Assembly: GCA_900553695.1 (NCBI GenBank)
Contig: USEM01000014.1
Location: forward strand, 1 to 28,077
Source: an uncultured Clostridium sp.
GTDB taxonomy: Bacteria > Bacillota > Clostridia > TANB77 > CAG-508
Reading direction: 5' to 3'
DNA: 28,077 bases
In this document: in pieces, positions 7,477-15,803 of the stretch
Numbering within the stretch: position 1 is the stretch's first letter
How the letters are laid out: the number at the start of each line of letters is the position of its first letter
Program-made: the position numbers and the translations under genes
Notes under the pieces: generated by a model
The model's input: the letters and a program-made list of their open reading frames with translations, nothing else
Databases searched by the model: none
Told to the model about the DNA's origin: nothing

Positions 7477-8165
7477 TGGAGCCAATATTTATAGTAGCAA
7501 CAACACTTGTATGTATGGTGTTGTTAAAAGTAGTATTCAAGGTAAATAAGAAAAAAGCAGAACCACTAAAAGAAGATAAAGAACTAGAAACTCTAACAGA
7601 TAGATTTCCGGAAAATGTTGATATAGCAAAAGAAATGCTTGAGATGCTAGACAACAAAAACGTAAAAATTGAAGAAGGAAAAAGCACAGAAACAAGTTTA
7701 TATATTGCAGTTACAAATAAAATATTAATTGCAGATATGAAAAATAACTACGCAAGAATTCAAACAATAGCACATGAATGTTTACATTCTATTCAAGATA
7801 GAAGATTACTACTATTTAATTTTATATTCTCAAATATAATAATTGTTTATTGGCTTACAATATCAATACTTACAGCAACACATGTGATTACAAATATTTC
7901 GCCATTTGCATTTGCACTGGTACTAATGGCAATGGTAAAACTTGCAGTAAGAGGTTTCTTAGAAACAGATGCAATGACAAAGGCAAGGTATTTAGCAGAA
8001 AAATACATAGACAACAAAAAAATATTAAACAAAAACGAAAAAGAAAAGTTATTAGCAAAGTATGATAAAATAAACGCTTTAGGAGTTCCATTTACAATAG
8101 TATATATTATGCTTGGTTCATTACTTGGAATATTTGTATTTGGATTAATAGCATTAATAGTATAA
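7476..8165 (+). CDS. Membrane-bound zinc metallopeptidase-like protein
   Basis: A 229-residue protein with an N-terminal membrane helix (residues 2-20), a soluble segment with the zinc-peptidase motif AHECLHSIQ (HExxH, about residues 104-109), two further hydrophobic helices (about 118-158) and a C-terminal helix (about 205-228). The downstream ETDAMTKARYLA may hold the third zinc ligand, as in YugP-type peptidases where a distal acidic residue follows the membrane segment. Its ATG shares a base with the pyk stop, so it is in the pyk operon; the functional link is unknown. It is followed by a strong terminator. Confidence 0.65.
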   Translation: MEPIFIVATTLVCMVLLKVVFKVNKKKAEPLKEDKELETLTDRFPENVDIAKEMLEMLDNKNVKIEEGKSTETSLYIAVTNKILIADMKNNYARIQTIAHECLHSIQDRRLLLFNFIFSNIIIVYWLTISILTATHVITNISPFAFALVLMAMVKLAVRGFLETDAMTKARYLAEKYIDNKKILNKNEKEKLLAKYDKINALGVPFTIVYIMLGSLLGIFVFGLIALIV

Positions 8166-8171
8166 GAATTT

Positions 8172-8210
8172 AAAATATGCAATTCGGAAACGAACTGCAT
8201 ATTTTTTTTT
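8172..8210 (+). terminator. Terminator of the pyk-peptidase operon
   Basis: A stem of 15 positions (8172-8186 with 8191-8205, one A-C mismatch) closed by a GAAA loop, ending in a run of ten T after the A. Confidence 0.85.
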
Positions 8211-8242
8211 ATCTAAAATACAATTAAAGAGGAGGAAAGCAG

Positions 8243-8509
8243 ATGAGAAGAAAAAGTAAGATAAATCAAATTTTAGAAATGCCAAGGGAGATAGATAGCA
8301 AAGAACCCAAAATAACTATAATTTCATTTGATGAAATTTTAATAGAAAACTATAAAGGAATATTAGAATATGAGGAATTTTTTATAAAAGTAGATACAGA
8401 AATAGGAACAATTAACATAAATGGATACAAGCTTACACTAGAGCAGATTACAGATGAAGATATAGGAATAAAAGGTACTATAAAAAGTATAGAACTAGAA
8501 AAAAATTAA
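8243..8509 (+). CDS. yqfC: YabP/YqfC family sporulation protein
   Basis: An 88-residue protein of the YabP/YqfC fold, made in the mother cell during sporulation in Bacillus relatives. The pattern IISFDEILIENYKGILEYEE followed by INGYKLTLEQITDEDIGIKG is typical of the family. An aaagaggagg ribosome-binding site precedes ATG 8243. It is directly followed by yqfD, the usual pairing, which supports both assignments and an endospore-forming ancestry. Confidence 0.85.
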   Translation: MRRKSKINQILEMPREIDSKEPKITIISFDEILIENYKGILEYEEFFIKVDTEIGTININGYKLTLEQITDEDIGIKGTIKSIELEKN

Positions 8510-8522
8510 GGAGGAATTTTTC

Positions 8523-9706
8523 TTGTTTGTAAGAAGTTTATTAAACTATTTTACTGGATATGTAAATATAAAAGTTGAAGGTTTTTTCATTGAAAGATTT
8601 ATAAATATGTGTATTAGCAAAAAAATATTGCTAATGGATATAAAACGTGAAAAATCTAGTATAATGTATGCAAAAATAGGAGTATCAGACTATAAAAGAC
8701 TAAGACAAGTTGCTAAAAAAACAAAATCAAAGGTTAAAATTCAAAATAAAAAGGGACTACCATTTTTAGCACATAAATATAGAAAAAGAAAAATCTTTGC
8801 ATTCCTTTTTGGTGCAATTATTTTAGCAATGATAGTACTATCTAACTTTATATGGAACATAGAAATAAGTGGAAATGTGAATATTCCAAAACAAGAGATA
8901 ATTCAAATTCTAGCTGATAATGGGTTTGCTGTTGGAACTTCAAAAAATGATATGGATACAAATAATGTTATAAGCCAAATAAGACTACAAAGAGACGACA
9001 TAGCATGGATGGGTATAACTGTAAAAGGCACAAATGCAATTGTAAAAATAAAAGAAGCGGATAAAGCACCAAAAGTATTAGATGAAAACGCATACTGTAA
9101 TATAGTTGCAGATAAAACACGGAATGATTACAAAAATAAGTGTACAAAACGGAACTGCGATAGTAAAGCCAGGAGATATAGTTCAAAAAGGAGATATATT
9201 AGTTAATGGTTTTCTAGAAGGACTATACACAGGAACAAGATATGTTCATGGCTCAGCCACAATAGAAGCAAAAATATGGTACACGAAAAAAGAAAAACAA
9301 CCACTTAAACAGGAGATAAAAGTCGAAACAGGAAATGAAGAAAAAAAGTACGGAATAAAATTCAAAAAAAATCAAATAAATTTGTTCAAAACCCTTTCAA
9401 AATTCGAAAAATATGATACAATAAATGAGGATAAAAAAATGATGCTTTTTTCAAATTTTTATCTTCCAATAGAAATAATTAAAATAACAAATAAAGAATA
9501 TAAAATGCAAGAAAAAATCTACACAGAAGCAGAACTAAAAGCAATATTAATAGATAAGCTAAAGGCAGAGCTAGAAGAAGAAATTGGAGATAAAACAATA
9601 GCAAATGTTAATATAAATACAAACCAAGAGAACCGGTTATGTAGAAGTTGAAGTAACATATGAAGTGCTAGAGAATATTGGAACAGAACAAGAGATAAAT
9701 ATTTAA
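8523..9706 (+). CDS. yqfD: Sporulation protein YqfD, with two CGG +1 frameshifts
   Basis: YqfD is a mother-cell membrane protein of sporulation. The start is TTG 8523, supported by aaggagg 11 bases upstream. The reconstructed product is 393 residues, the normal family length. It has an N-terminal soluble part, one membrane helix (about residues 97-115, IFAFLFGAIILAMIVLSNF), and a POTRA-like extracytoplasmic part (IEISGNVNIPKQEI) leading to the conserved NIVADKTGMITKISVQNGTA and VQKGDILVNGF segments. The frame breaks at CGG 9120-9122 and CGG 9634-9636; skipping the C each time restores ADKT-G-MITK and QEN-G-YVEVEVTYEV through the TAA at 9704-9706. Unshifted translation would lose most of the extracytoplasmic domain. 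Confidence 0.87.
9120..9122 (+). other. +1 frameshift site at CGG (site 4, yqfD)
   Basis: The zero frame is AAA ACA CGG AAT, ending at 9206. Skipping C9120 gives ACA GGA ATG ATT ACA (T G M I T), the conserved YqfD segment. Confidence 0.85.
9634..9636 (+). other. +1 frameshift site at CGG (site 5, yqfD)
   Basis: The zero frame is GAG AAC CGG TTA and stops at 9649-9651. Skipping one C gives AAC GGT TAT GTA GAA and the family's terminal EVEVTYEVLE strand. Confidence 0.85.
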
Positions 9707-9721
9707 AGGAAGGGTGATAAT

Positions 9722-10870
9722 ATGGAACAAAGAAGCTTAAGAGTGGTAGAAACAGATAAAACCTTTTTTTCAAAGCTTAGTAGCACAATTTCAAAAATAC
9801 TAATACCTACAAGAGTGGGCTTAAATGGAGTAATGATTTCAATAAAAAGAAATAGCCTAATTAAAGCCTATAATAATTACTTAGAAAAAGGAACAGAGGA
9901 AAATTCAAAAAAATATGAAGATAGTTATGCATTGTATTTAGAGGCAATAGATAAATATATAATGGATTCTTTATATAAAAAGGTAAAGAGCAATACTGCA
10001 ACAAATTTTGAAAGGGATGCTATTGCTAAATACTACTTTGTAGTAAGCTTAAAAAATAAAAACTACTTAGAATATAAATATAAAAAACAAGAATACTTAC
10101 TTAGAATAGATTATGAAACAGTTAGCAATATGAAAAATCAAAAAGTAGTAAATAACTATAAAAATTTCTATGTTGCAAAAATGGATACCTTATATAAAGG
10201 ACTACTAAAAAACTATTCAGTTGCAATTTCTGACGATGTTCATCAAGATAGTGAAGAAGCATATAAAAAGATTTTTGATACACTTGAAAAATATATTATG
10301 GAAATATTACCAATTAAAATTGAATTTGGAGATGATACAGCAAAAGAAGAATATGAGGAGTTCTTACATACTACAGTTGGTAAATTAGATGAAAGAGATA
10401 AAATCATGCAAAAGGTTGAATTACTTGGAGTTAGCAGAAAAATATTTATACACAGTCTTCCACTTGCAGCAACTGAAAAGTGTTATAATCAAATACTAAA
10501 ACAAGTAAGAACATTAATAGTAAACAGTAGAAATGAGACAAAAAGAGAACAAGCATATGAAACTTTATTTGAAGTTATGGAAGATTACAATGTAAAGATA
10601 CTATCAACAAAAGTATATTGGGACAGGCCAGAAGAAAGACAAGCATATAAAAAATTCTGGGAAAAATATGAAAAAGCAAAAGATGATGCTAATAAAAAAC
10701 AAATATTATTGTTAAAGCAAGATTTAAAAGAACTTAAAAAGCTAAGAAAAGAGAATATAGCAATAATAGAATTACACAAACAGAAACTAACAAAAATGGG
10801 TGTAATAAAAACAATAGGAACATCAGCAAAAACGTATAAAAGAATGATATATAATAAGAGGTCAGCATAA
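9722..10870 (+). CDS. Conserved-looking helical protein of unknown function, between yqfD and ybeY
   Basis: A 382-residue protein I do not recognise. It has no signal peptide or clear membrane segment; a moderately hydrophobic stretch (ILIPTRVGLNGVMI) lies near residue 30. The rest is charged and predicted mostly helical, rich in Lys, Glu and Tyr, with coiled-coil character near the C-terminus (LLLKQDLKELKKLRKENIAI). It occupies the slot where many Clostridia carry phoH and the yqfF HD-domain gene. Its TAA overlaps the ATG of ybeY by one base (cataATGg), so the two are translationally coupled. The ribosome-binding site is aaggaagggtg. The position suggests a role tied to RNA maturation or sporulation, but this is only contextual. 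Confidence 0.6.
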   Translation: MEQRSLRVVETDKTFFSKLSSTISKILIPTRVGLNGVMISIKRNSLIKAYNNYLEKGTEENSKKYEDSYALYLEAIDKYIMDSLYKKVKSNTATNFERDAIAKYYFVVSLKNKNYLEYKYKKQEYLLRIDYETVSNMKNQKVVNNYKNFYVAKMDTLYKGLLKNYSVAISDDVHQDSEEAYKKIFDTLEKYIMEILPIKIEFGDDTAKEEYEEFLHTTVGKLDERDKIMQKVELLGVSRKIFIHSLPLAATEKCYNQILKQVRTLIVNSRNETKREQAYETLFEVMEDYNVKILSTKVYWDRPEERQAYKKFWEKYEKAKDDANKKQILLLKQDLKELKKLRKENIAIIELHKQKLTKMGVIKTIGTSAKTYKRMIYNKRSA

Positions 10871-11337
10871 TGGATATATTAGAACTAAACTATTTAGATA
10901 TAGATGAAAATGATTCATATAAAGAAATAATAAAAAAAGTATTAAAAAAATGTTTTGAAATTGAAAAGTTAGAAAACAAAAACTTATATGTTAATGTTGT
11001 TCTAACAAATGCTAAAAACATAAAAAGTATAAACAAAGAACATAGAGGAATAGATAAAGAAACAGATGTATTATCATTTCCAATGTTTGAAAAAAATGAA
11101 ATAGCAAACCTTGATAATACAAATGAGGATATTCTGGGAGATATGGTAATTTCAATTGAACGAGTTGAAGAACAAGCAAAAGAATATGGACATAGCTTCG
11201 AGAGAGAACTTGCATATATGGTAGTACATTCATTTTATCATTTACTAGGATATGACCACATGACAGAAGAAGACAAAAAGGAAATGAGAGAAAAAGAAGA
11301 AAACGTTTTAGGAATTTTAGGAATAAGGAGAGTTTAA
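10870..11337 (+). CDS. ybeY: rRNA maturation endoribonuclease YbeY
   Basis: A zinc-dependent endonuclease for 16S rRNA 3'-end maturation and ribosome quality control. At 155 residues it has the normal length. The metal-binding triad is plain in HSFYHLLGYDH (HxxxHxxxxxH, about residues 116-126), preceded by the family segment HRGIDKETDVLSFP and the strand EDILGDMVIS. ATG 10870 overlaps the preceding stop. It lies upstream of era, a usual association in Gram-positives, with a DUF3048 gene in the place where dgkA/cdd are often found. Confidence 0.95.
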   Translation: MDILELNYLDIDENDSYKEIIKKVLKKCFEIEKLENKNLYVNVVLTNAKNIKSINKEHRGIDKETDVLSFPMFEKNEIANLDNTNEDILGDMVISIERVEEQAKEYGHSFERELAYMVVHSFYHLLGYDHMTEEDKKEMREKEENVLGILGIRRV

Positions 11338-11338
11338 A

Positions 11339-12433
11339 ATGAAAAATCAAAATGGAAAAGCAATAGTCATAGTTATACTATTATTAGCAGTAATAGCAGC
11401 AGCAATAGTTTTAGCATATAAAATCAATAAAACAGGAGAAGACAAAGCAGTAGTTGGTGAAGGAGAAAAAGTTACTCAAGAACCAGTAGAAGTTAAAAAA
11501 TTAAAAATCGTTGATGAGGATTCAAAATCAAGACCATATGCAGTAATGATAAATAATAATCATGATGCATGGCCACAATGTGGTTTACAAGATGCATATT
11601 TAGTATATGAGATAATTTCAGAAGGTGGAATAACAAGAATGATGGCTTTATTTAAAGATAAAGACACAGCAAAAATTGGATCAATCAGAAGTTCCAGACA
11701 TTACTTCATAGATTATGCAGAAGAAAATGATGCAATATATGTACACTGGGGAGCAAGCCCACAAGCATATAAAAGACTATCATCAATAGATAGCATGGAC
11801 GGAATTGCATTAGAAAACATTGTATTTTTCAGAGACAAAACACTAGATAGAGATTATGAACATACAGGATTTACAAGTATGGCAAATGTAAAAAAATATG
11901 CAGAAGAACAAGGCTATACAAGAGATACAGATAAAGACCTATTATTAAACTACAGTGTAGATGAAATAGATATGTCTAAAATAGAAGGAGCAAAGCCAGC
12001 AACATCAATAGATTTAAAATATTCATATTATCATACAACAAGCTATGAATATGATGAAGAAAACAAAGTATATAAAAGAAGTATGAGCAACAAACCAAAT
12101 GTAGACTTAGTTACAGGAGAGCAATATACTGCAAAAAATATAATAATATATGAAGTTGAAAATTACACATTAAATGATGGTTCTGGAAAAGGAAGACAAG
12201 AATTAGAAAATATAGGAAGCGGAACAGGTTACCTAGTAAGTGATGGATACTCAGTTCCAATTACTTGGGAAAAAACAACACATAGTGGTCAAACAGTATA
12301 TAAATACATGAATGGAGAAGAAATAAAAGTAAATGATGGAAGTACATATATACAAATTTGCCCAACAAGTGGAAAAATTACAATTGAAGGCCCAACTGTA
12401 GAAGAACCAACAGTAGAAGAGTCAGCAGAATAA
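11339..12433 (+). CDS. DUF3048 (YerB-like) membrane-anchored protein
   Basis: A 364-residue protein that starts one base after the ybeY stop codon. Residues 8-28 form a signal anchor (AIVIVILLLAVIAAAIVLAY); there is no cysteine lipobox, unlike the lipoprotein members. The DUF3048 signature follows: SRPYAVMINNNHDAWPQCGLQ near residue 65, YEIISEGGITRMMALF, IGSIRSSRHYF and YVHWGASPQA. The C-terminal half carries the TYIQICPTSGKITIE segment. The end is a low-complexity acidic repeat (VEEPTVEESAE). The biochemical function of the family is not established. The active region faces outside the membrane. Confidence 0.85.
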   Translation: MKNQNGKAIVIVILLLAVIAAAIVLAYKINKTGEDKAVVGEGEKVTQEPVEVKKLKIVDEDSKSRPYAVMINNNHDAWPQCGLQDAYLVYEIISEGGITRMMALFKDKDTAKIGSIRSSRHYFIDYAEENDAIYVHWGASPQAYKRLSSIDSMDGIALENIVFFRDKTLDRDYEHTGFTSMANVKKYAEEQGYTRDTDKDLLLNYSVDEIDMSKIEGAKPATSIDLKYSYYHTTSYEYDEENKVYKRSMSNKPNVDLVTGEQYTAKNIIIYEVENYTLNDGSGKGRQELENIGSGTGYLVSDGYSVPITWEKTTHSGQTVYKYMNGEEIKVNDGSTYIQICPTSGKITIEGPTVEEPTVEESAE

Positions 12434-12459
12434 GTGCAAAAATAGAAGGAGAAAATTAC

Positions 12460-13362
12460 ATGTCAAATTTTAAATCAGGATTTGTATCTATAATAGGAAG
12501 GACAAATGTAGGCAAATCAACATTAATAAATAGCTTAGCACATGAAAAAATTGCAATAACTGCAAATAAAAGCCAAACAACTAGAACAGCAATAAGAGCA
12601 ATAATAAATAGAGAGAATTCACAAATAATATTTATAGATACACCTGGTGTGCACAAACCAAAAACTAAACTTGGAAACACAATGCTAGAAACAGTTTGGC
12701 AAACCGTTCCAAATTCAGATGTAACACTATTTGTTATAGATGCAACTCAAAACAAAATAGGAACAGGGGATAGAATAATCTTAGATAAGATTAAAGAATT
12801 AAAAGAAAAAACAATTTTGGTTATAAACAAAATTGACCTTGTAGAAAAGGAAAAATTATTAAAAATAATTGAAATGTATAAAAACGAATATAATTTTGAA
12901 GCAATAATACCAGTTAGTAGTTTAGAAAATGAAAACACAGAAGTAATTCTAGAAGAAATAGAAAAAATACTTCCAGAAGGACCAATGTACTATGATGTAG
13001 ACGAATATACAGACCAAACAGAAAGACAAATTGCTGAAGAAATTATAAGGGAAAAAGCATTAAAGCTTTTAGATGAAGAAGTGCCACATGGAATATATGT
13101 AGAAACACAAAAAATGAAACACAGAAAAACAGCTAAAAATGAGGATATATACGATATAGAAGCCATTATATATACAACAAGAGAATCACATAAAGGAATA
13201 ATAATTGGAAAAAATGGAAGTATGCTAAAGAAAATTGGAATGTATGCAAGGCAAGATATGGAAAAAAGCTTTGGAACAAAAGTTAACCTAAAAATATGGG
13301 TAAAAGTAAAAGAAAATTGGCAAGATAGCAATAGTATAGTTAGCAAATTTAAACTAAAATAA
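12460..13362 (+). CDS. era: GTPase Era
   Basis: An essential GTPase that binds the 3' end of 16S rRNA during 30S assembly. 300 residues, normal length. The G domain shows G1 GRTNVGKST (residues 13-21), G3 DTPGVHKPK and G4 NKIDL. The C-terminal KH RNA-binding domain is seen in HKGIIIGKNGSMLKKIG. The switch region KSQTTRTAIRAI is conserved. ATG 12460 has agaaggag upstream. It is part of the ybeY-DUF3048-era run, and the yqzL-like ORF and recO follow in the order known from Bacillus and Clostridia. Confidence 0.97.
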   Translation: MSNFKSGFVSIIGRTNVGKSTLINSLAHEKIAITANKSQTTRTAIRAIINRENSQIIFIDTPGVHKPKTKLGNTMLETVWQTVPNSDVTLFVIDATQNKIGTGDRIILDKIKELKEKTILVINKIDLVEKEKLLKIIEMYKNEYNFEAIIPVSSLENENTEVILEEIEKILPEGPMYYDVDEYTDQTERQIAEEIIREKALKLLDEEVPHGIYVETQKMKHRKTAKNEDIYDIEAIIYTTRESHKGIIIGKNGSMLKKIGMYARQDMEKSFGTKVNLKIWVKVKENWQDSNSIVSKFKLK

Positions 13363-13428
13363 CAGTATAAAAATCTTTTAATTACAAAAAATATTTTTAA
13401 GTAAATAACAAAGGAGGGCAAGTATAAG

Positions 13429-13575
13429 ATGATAACACAAATTGCTTGGAATACATTTAAAAACACAGGGAATATAGACACATTTTTAGAATTTAAGCAA
13501 GTGCAAGATATAGAAAAAATAATAAAGGTGAAGGAATATGAAAACTGTCAAAACAAAGGGAATAATAATTGCTGA
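13429..13575 (+). CDS. YqzL-like small protein, overlapping recO
   Basis: A 48-residue ORF with a strong aaggaggg site 10 bases before ATG 13429. The start MITQIAWNTFKNTGNIDTFL resembles the short YqzL family (aromatic helix followed by a TG-I/S-x-x-x-F/Y motif) that sits between era and recO in Gram-positives. The C-terminal 13 codons overlap the recO start, so the end may be non-conserved extension. Translational coupling to recO is likely. The assignment relies on the short motif and the syntenic position. Confidence 0.6.
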   Translation: MITQIAWNTFKNTGNIDTFLEFKQVQDIEKIIKVKEYENCQNKGNNNC

Positions 13576-14254
13576 AAAAGTTATGTCTGATTTTGACAAA
13601 ATGCTTACAATTTTAACACCCAATATGGGAAAAATAGAGTGCGTTGCAAAAGGTAGTAGAAGGCCAAAAAGCCTTCTAATGGCAGGCACTCAATTTTTGT
13701 GCTTTGGGGACTATATGCTATACAAAGGTGGAGAAAACTATAGCATGAATTCATGCGAGACAATAGAGCTATTCTATAATATTCGAACAGACTTAGATAA
13801 ATTAAAATATGCAGTATATATAACAAAAATAATAAATGATGTAACAACAGAAAATCAAAATAATTATAAGATACTTCAACTATATTTAAATACATTGTAT
13901 GTAATATCAAATACAGATAAAGACCTAGAATTTGTAACTTCAATATTTAGGCTAAGGCTTTTATCTATAATAGGTTATAGGCCAGAAATTGAGGAATGTA
14001 AAACTTGCAAAGAAAAAGAGAATCTTGCAAAATTTAGTATACGAGATAATGGGTTTAAATGTACGGCATGTGGTAAACAGGATAAAGGTGCAATAGATAT
14101 GAGCGAAACAACAAAAGACGCAATAAGGTATATAATATTATCAGATGCAAAGAAGATATACTCATTCCAAGTAACAAAAGAATCAATAGAAGAACTAAAA
14201 ATAATATCAAAATTATATTTAACAGAAAAACTAGAAAAAGAGTATAAGATGTAA
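13538..14254 (+). CDS. recO: DNA repair protein RecO
   Basis: Recombination mediator that loads RecA on gaps together with RecR. 238 residues, normal length. The N-terminal OB fold is recognisable (TKGIIIAEKVMSDFDKMLTILT and GKIECVAKGSRRPKS). The zinc finger of the C-terminal part has four cysteines, CKTC near residue 150 and CTAC near residue 178. ATG 13538 lies inside the preceding small ORF with gtgaagga as ribosome-binding site. Confidence 0.95.
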   Translation: MKTVKTKGIIIAEKVMSDFDKMLTILTPNMGKIECVAKGSRRPKSLLMAGTQFLCFGDYMLYKGGENYSMNSCETIELFYNIRTDLDKLKYAVYITKIINDVTTENQNNYKILQLYLNTLYVISNTDKDLEFVTSIFRLRLLSIIGYRPEIEECKTCKEKENLAKFSIRDNGFKCTACGKQDKGAIDMSETTKDAIRYIILSDAKKIYSFQVTKESIEELKIISKLYLTEKLEKEYKM

Positions 14255-14290
14255 GCTTAGATAATAAGCTGGAATTAGGCAGGCCTAAAC

Positions 14291-14319
14291 TTTACAAAAG
14301 TTACATAATGTGGTAAAAT
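14291..14319 (+). promoter_or_regulatory. Sigma-A-like promoter for the 14380 gene
   Basis: TTTACA (14291-14296), 17-base spacer, TAAAAT (14314-14319). It lies in AT-rich sequence that looks native, 61 bases before the start codon. Confidence 0.6.
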
Positions 14320-14379
14320 ATATATTGGAATAGCTTTTTGCTTATTTCTAAATAAAACGTTCAAAGGAGACATGCAAAA

Positions 14380-14709
14380 ATGAATGAATTCACGAGCCGT
14401 GCAGAGAATATTCGCAGACGGGAAATGGAGGCAGCAAAAAGAGGCCAGTGGAGTTTAAAGACCAAGCTTTACAAGTCAGAGATCAAGAAGTTTTCAAAAC
14501 AGGATGGTGTAACAATCACCGCGGTGGCTGCTTCACATAACGGAAAGTTATTTGAAGCTGAAATTTCCTGGCAAGATGCTTTAAAGTTTGGAGTTCTTTT
14601 GGATACCCAGGTTGCCTACATAAAGCATGAGACAAATGAAGTTCCTTCCTGCGGTACATATGCCGAACGGCTGGCCATTGAAACATGGCGTGCAATCGAC
14701 GAAACCTGA
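14380..14709 (+). CDS. Unknown 109-residue protein, compositionally foreign
   Basis: A complete ORF with caaaggaga upstream of ATG 14380. I do not recognise the product: a basic, helical first half (NIRRREMEAAKRGQW, LYKSEIKKFSKQDG) and a mixed second half with two possible metal/substrate residues (PSCGTYAERLA). No membrane segment or signal. Codon use is clearly unlike its neighbours: ATC, CTG, GCC, ACC and CGT/CGC occur freely and the gene is visibly richer in G and C. It contains two in-frame CGG codons (14419-14421, 14668-14670) read straight through, whereas every in-frame CGG elsewhere here is a frameshift site. It stands alone with its own promoter and terminator between recO and tsaD, which fits recent acquisition from a host with a standard CGG codon. 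Confidence 0.7.
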   Translation: MNEFTSRAENIRRREMEAAKRGQWSLKTKLYKSEIKKFSKQDGVTITAVAASHNGKLFEAEISWQDALKFGVLLDTQVAYIKHETNEVPSCGTYAERLAIETWRAIDET

Positions 14710-14715
14710 GAACAG

Positions 14716-14748
14716 CCCCTACCTACTGAATAGTAGGTGGGGGTTTTT
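14716..14748 (+). terminator. Terminator of the 14380 gene
   Basis: A 12-bp stem (14716-14727 with 14732-14743, one T-G wobble), loop gaat, then five T. Its G/C content is unusually high for this chromosome. Confidence 0.9.
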
Positions 14749-14758
14749 ATTTTATATA

Positions 14759-14787
14759 TTGACAAAACTAATTAATATTGATAAAAT
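14759..14787 (+). promoter_or_regulatory. Sigma-A promoter of tsaD
   Basis: TTGACA (14759-14764), 17-base spacer, TAAAAT (14782-14787); ribosome-binding site aaggaagg follows before ATG 14806. Confidence 0.8.
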
Positions 14788-14805
14788 ACTTAAGGAAGGT
14801 AAATT

Positions 14806-15802
14806 ATGAAAGATATAGTAGTTTTAGGAATTGAATCAAGCTGTGATGAAACATCAGCAGCAGTTGTAGTAAATGGAAGAAAAGTATTATCAAATGTAAT
14901 AAATTCACAAATAGATATACATACTCTTTATGGAGGAGTAGTTCCAGAAATAGCATCAAGATGCCATGTTGAAGTTATTAATCAAGTGGTAAAAGAGGCT
15001 TTGAAACAAGCTAATATGGGAATTGATGATATAGATGTTATATGTTGTACCTATGGACCAGGTTTAGTTGGAGCTTTACTTGTAGGGGTATCATATGCAA
15101 AAGGTTTAGCATATGCGGCTAATAAGCCACTTGTTGGTGTAAACCATATAGCAGGACATATAGCAGCAAATTATATTACATACCCAGAGCTTGAACCACC
15201 TTTTTTATGTTTAATTATTTCAGGTGGTCATACTCATTTAGTAAAAATAAATGACTATACAGATTATGAAATTATTGGAAGAACTAAAGATGATGCTATA
15301 GGAGAAAGCTATGATAAGGTTGCAAGGGTAATCGGCTTAGGCTATCCAGGAGGACCTAAAATAGATAAATTAGCATATGAAGGAGAAGCTAATATAAAAT
15401 TACCAAAATCTAAAATAGAAGGCTTAAATTTTAGTTTTAGTGGAATTAAAACAGCGGTAATCAATTTACACCACAAAGAACCAGATATTAATAAAGCAGA
15501 TTTATGTGCAAGCTTTGAGAAAACAACAACAGAAATGCTAATAGATAATGTAAAAAAAGCTATAGATGAAACTGGCATAAAAAAGGTAGTACTTGCACGG
15601 TGGAGTATCAGCAAATTCATATATAAGAAGAAAATTCCAAGAGCTAGGAGAAGAAGAACATATAAAAATATTTTATCCTGAACTTAAACTTTGCACAGAT
15701 AATGCAGCAATGATAGCAGCAGCAGGGTACTATGATTACAAACAAGGTAAAATATCCAAATTAGATTTAAATGCAGTACCAAATTTAAAATTAGGAGGTT
15801 AG
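14806..15802 (+). CDS. tsaD: tRNA N6-adenosine threonylcarbamoyltransferase TsaD, with one CGG +1 frameshift
   Basis: TsaD transfers threonylcarbamoyl to A37 of ANN-decoding tRNAs, with TsaB and TsaE; usually essential. The reconstructed product is 331 residues, normal length. The start shows VVLGIESSCDETSAAVV, the metal-binding motif is NHIAGHIAAN, the nucleotide-binding loops are LIISGGHTHLVK and GYPGGPKID, and FSFSGIKTA follows. At in-frame CGG 15598-15600 the frame must shift +1 to read VVLA-G-GVSANSYIR, the strongly conserved AGGV-x-AN segment, and then LCTDNAAMIAAAGYYDY to TAA 15800-15802. Unshifted, the protein ends in a basic tail (RARRRRTYKNILS) at 15681 and lacks the ATP-site aspartate segment. 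For such a gene, simple inactivation is implausible. Confidence 0.95.
15598..15600 (+). other. +1 frameshift site at CGG (site 6, tsaD)
   Basis: The zero frame is CTT GCA CGG TGG and stops at 15679-15681. Skipping C15598 gives GCA GGT GGA GTA TCA (A G G V S), invariant in the TsaD/Kae1 family. Confidence 0.9.
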
Positions 15803-15803
15803 C

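Noticed and set aside
9140..9155. A further frameshift at the acgg inside the restored yqfD frame
   Set aside because: Here CGG spans two codons (AAC GGA) in the +1 frame and reads the conserved QNGTA without any shift.
14627..14809. +1 reading of the 14380 gene after its second CGG
   Set aside because: The shifted frame runs through the terminator and tsaD promoter, and the first CGG shifted +1 stops after about a dozen codons, so this gene is best read without shifts.
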